Source: JBCBZH01 sp039815415
GTDB taxonomy: Bacteria > Bacteroidota > Rhodothermia > Rhodothermales > Rubricoccaceae
Length of the DNA: 5,611 nucleotides
Direction: 5' to 3'
Assembly: GCA_039815415.1 (NCBI GenBank)
Contig: JBCBZH010000278.1
Coordinates: 1 to 5,611 of the forward strand
Shown here one piece after another: positions 3,889 to 5,611 of this stretch (position 1 is the first letter of the stretch; each line of letters starts with the position of its first letter). The notes beneath the pieces were generated by a model. That model did not search any database and was not told the origin of the DNA. It saw nothing but the letters and a program-made list of their open reading frames with translations. Made by a program: the position numbers and the translations under genes.

Positions 3889-5611
3889 TCAGGAGCCGAC
3901 CTGTTGCGTGAAGCGCTCGAACAGAGCCGTCTGTGCTTCGAAGACCCAGTGGTTCAGTACGGTCTCTTCGGAGACGCCGACTTCCGCTGCGATGCGACGG
4001 GCGTCGGTGCGGCCCCAGCGGGCCATCTCGTCCAGCGTGTTGACGCCTGCGAGGTGGAGGGCCCGCTCGATGTCATCGTCGATGGACGGGAGAACCGAGA
4101 GGCGTTCCGCACCTTCCGGGAGAGGTTGAGGCTCCGGTGCTGGCTCAGGGGCCGGTGCCGGAGGCGCTACGACAACCGGTTCAGGAAAGGGCTCCGGTGC
4201 AGTTGGGCGTTGCGGCATGCTTCCTGGAGCTGCGGCAACCGGCGCATCGGCAACGGGCGCTGCCGCCGCGGCCTCAGGGATGGGCTGCGGCTCGTAGGCG
4301 GGGACTGCGCTCGCGATAGGAGCCTCCTGGAACACGGGGGCGTCATCGAAGGCCGGAGCGGCGTCCTCGCTCGGAGTCGAGTTGTCCTCTGCGGAGGGCT
4401 CGGCCGGTGTGTTGCGGACGACCCACGCTGTGGCTTGCGGCTCAGCGCTGTCCGACGGGGGCGCCTGGGGCGATGGCGTGTTCGGAGTGGGTGCTGGGGT
4501 CGGAGCCCATGTGTGCACCGTGGAGTCCGTGGCCTCCGGCGACGCCCACGAGGTGGGCTGCGGCTCTACGGCAGGCGCCACCGGCTCCGGGTCGAGCCCC
4601 CAATCCTCGAAGGAAGAGAGGTCAACCGGTGCCTCTTGGCTGGGCTCGGCCTGCGGGCTTGGCTCGGTCTGCGGTTCGATGGAGGCGGTTGAGAGAACCT
4701 CCGCGGGAGTGTCCTCGAACGTCGGAGCGGGCGTGGAGAAGCTAGTGGGCTGTGCAGGCTCGAACGACGACGGACTCCAGCTGGAGAACACATCGTCGCT
4801 CGGCATGTCCTCCGTGCTCGTCGGAGCAAACGTGTCCTCGAACGCGAGCGGGTTTGCCGTCGGCACGGCATCGTCGGCGTCGAAGAACGAGGTCGGGGCG
4901 AAGATGTCGTCCTCAGGAGGAGAGACCTCAGCGGTCGTCTCGGGCGCGACGTCGGCCACCGGCACCGATGGCATCTCGGCTTCCGGCGTCGCCAGCTCGT
5001 CAGGGACCAGCGCATCCATGAAGATGCTGGCCTCTGGTTCGTCGGCGGCCTCCGCTTCTGGCTCGTGCGGTGCCGTGGGAGGGGCTGGAAGAAGCTCCGC
5101 CAGGGCCGATTCGATGGCATCGATCTCCTGCGCCGCTTCATCGGGGTCAAAGGTGTGCGCCTCGGCCTGGGGCTCGCCGAAGGACATGTCCTGGAACGAC
5201 ATCTCCTCAATCTTCAGCTCCTCGAACAACGACTCGTCCTCTGGGATGGCTGTCGCGCTGGCGAAGGGTGTGGGCTCAGGCTCAGGGGCCATCGCACTGG
5301 CGTCGGCCTCTACAGTCCAGGTGTCCTCGGCCGGAGGCGCCTCGAGGGATGGCGTTGAGGCGATCTCGAACGTCGAGACATCGGCGAAGATGTCCAGGTT
5401 GCTGGCCTCAACAGCAAGTACTTCCAGGTCTTCTGGGGCGTCTTCAGTTGTCTCCGCGAGGGTGGCGTCAGGAGCCTCGGCGGGAGCGGCTTCGCTCCAG
5501 TGTGGCGTGCGGGTCCAGTCGTCGGTCTCGGCAGGAGCCTCCGCCAAGGTTGCGGTCGTCAGCTCGGCTTCGGTCGTCAGCTCGGCTTCGGTCGTCAGCT
5601 CGAAGGAGTCC
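3889..5611 (-). CDS. Acidic low-complexity protein with C-terminal helix-hairpin-helix-like domain (partial, 5' end outside window)
   Basis: I do not recognise the gene. The frame is open from the window edge to a TGA at 3889-3891 and gives 573 residues. The first ATG/TTG-type start in view (TTG at 5547) is not needed, because 21 further codons are open upstream. Residues 1-499 are Ala/Pro/Glu/Ser/Thr-rich, with about 107 Asp/Glu against four Lys/Arg and no Cys. They carry scattered acidic-aromatic patches (LDIFADV, DDIFAPTSFF, DDVFSSW, SSFEDWGLDPEP) and a Pro-rich run near 470-499, so this part is very probably disordered. Residues about 500-573 switch to a compact helical domain, LPSIDDDIERALHLAGVNTL then VSEETVLNHWVFEAQ. 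This resembles helix-hairpin-helix/DUF4332-type modules that often end long acidic proteins in Bacteroidota and Rhodothermota. The GxG of the first hairpin is missing. No signal peptide or membrane segment is visible in this part. Short in-frame repeats suggest slippage-driven growth. An N-terminal folded or membrane domain may lie outside. The reading frame is well supported; the function is unknown. Confidence 0.85.
   Translation of the reverse strand, partial: DSFELTTEAELTTEAELTTATLAEAPAETDDWTRTPHWSEAAPAEAPDATLAETTEDAPEDLEVLAVEASNLDIFADVSTFEIASTPSLEAPPAEDTWTVEADASAMAPEPEPTPFASATAIPEDESLFEELKIEEMSFQDMSFGEPQAEAHTFDPDEAAQEIDAIESALAELLPAPPTAPHEPEAEAADEPEASIFMDALVPDELATPEAEMPSVPVADVAPETTAEVSPPEDDIFAPTSFFDADDAVPTANPLAFEDTFAPTSTEDMPSDDVFSSWSPSSFEPAQPTSFSTPAPTFEDTPAEVLSTASIEPQTEPSPQAEPSQEAPVDLSSFEDWGLDPEPVAPAVEPQPTSWASPEATDSTVHTWAPTPAPTPNTPSPQAPPSDSAEPQATAWVVRNTPAEPSAEDNSTPSEDAAPAFDDAPVFQEAPIASAVPAYEPQPIPEAAAAAPVADAPVAAAPGSMPQRPTAPEPFPEPVVVAPPAPAPEPAPEPQPLPEGAERLSVLPSIDDDIERALHLAGVNTLDEMARWGRTDARRIAAEVGVSEETVLNHWVFEAQTALFERFTQQVGS
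4643..4678. repeat. Imperfect 18-bp tandem duplication within the acidic protein gene
   Basis: Two adjacent 18-base units begin GGCTCGG(C/T)CTGCGG and differ at a few positions. On the coding strand they encode the related hexapeptides QTEPSP and QAEPSQ. The repeat keeps the frame, in line with growth of the disordered region by short duplications. Confidence 0.55.
5555..5602. repeat. Perfect 18-bp tandem repeat, 2.67 copies, coding ELTTEA
   Basis: The unit GTCGTCAGCTCGGCTTCG occurs at 5555-5572 and 5573-5590, followed by 12 identical bases at 5591-5602. On the coding (minus) strand it reads as repeated ELTTEA. The copies are identical at the DNA level, so the expansion is recent or kept homogeneous. 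Its length is a multiple of three, so copy changes would alter the protein without breaking the frame. Confidence 0.9.

Noticed and set aside
3904..4692. 262-residue plus-strand open frame
   Set aside because: It is Arg/Gly/Cys-rich and antisense to the acidic protein gene. The minus frame has a coherent composition and a conserved-looking C-terminal domain.

Overview
This is a GC-rich bacterial window with four protein-coding genes, two of which run off the ends. The alanyl-tRNA synthetase fragment carries the signature RVSGKHNDL...[24 protein letters not shown], which I associate with the Bacteroidota/Rhodothermota side of the family. Together with the high GC, the absence of clear Shine-Dalgarno sites, and a long acidic protein ending in a helix-hairpin-helix-like domain, this suggests a Rhodothermota-type organism (Rubrivirga/Rubricoccus/Salinibacter relatives). 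That placement is inference, not proof.

Layout. (1) Positions 1-541, minus strand: N-terminal fifth of alanyl-tRNA synthetase (alaS). (2) 542-860: a divergent intergenic region. It holds a palindrome just upstream of alaS and a cluster of hairpin-forming, REP-like repeats at 661-777. (3) 861-1316, plus strand: a complete methylglyoxal synthase (mgsA) with its catalytic residues intact. (4) 1317-1402: a short gap with a direct repeat and hairpin. (5) 1403-3778, plus strand: a 791-residue acyl-CoA oxidase-type flavoprotein with an extra TerB-like N-terminal domain. (6) 3779-3888: a convergent gap with two hairpins, the second a strong terminator stem. (7) 3889-5611, minus strand: the C-terminal 573 residues of a very acidic, probably disordered protein ending in a 74-residue helix-hairpin-helix-like domain. 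Its start lies outside the window.

The genes do not form an obvious single pathway. alaS is translation housekeeping, mgsA drains dihydroxyacetone phosphate, and the oxidase begins fatty-acid beta-oxidation. mgsA and the oxidase are co-oriented with an 86-base gap and could be co-transcribed, but the structured gap may also separate them. I found no clear defence system, mobile element, CRISPR array, rRNA or tRNA. The least ordinary parts are the TerB-like/acyl-CoA oxidase fusion, the acidic disordered protein, and a 12-base word (TCGAGCTGGCGA) that recurs mainly at gene boundaries.
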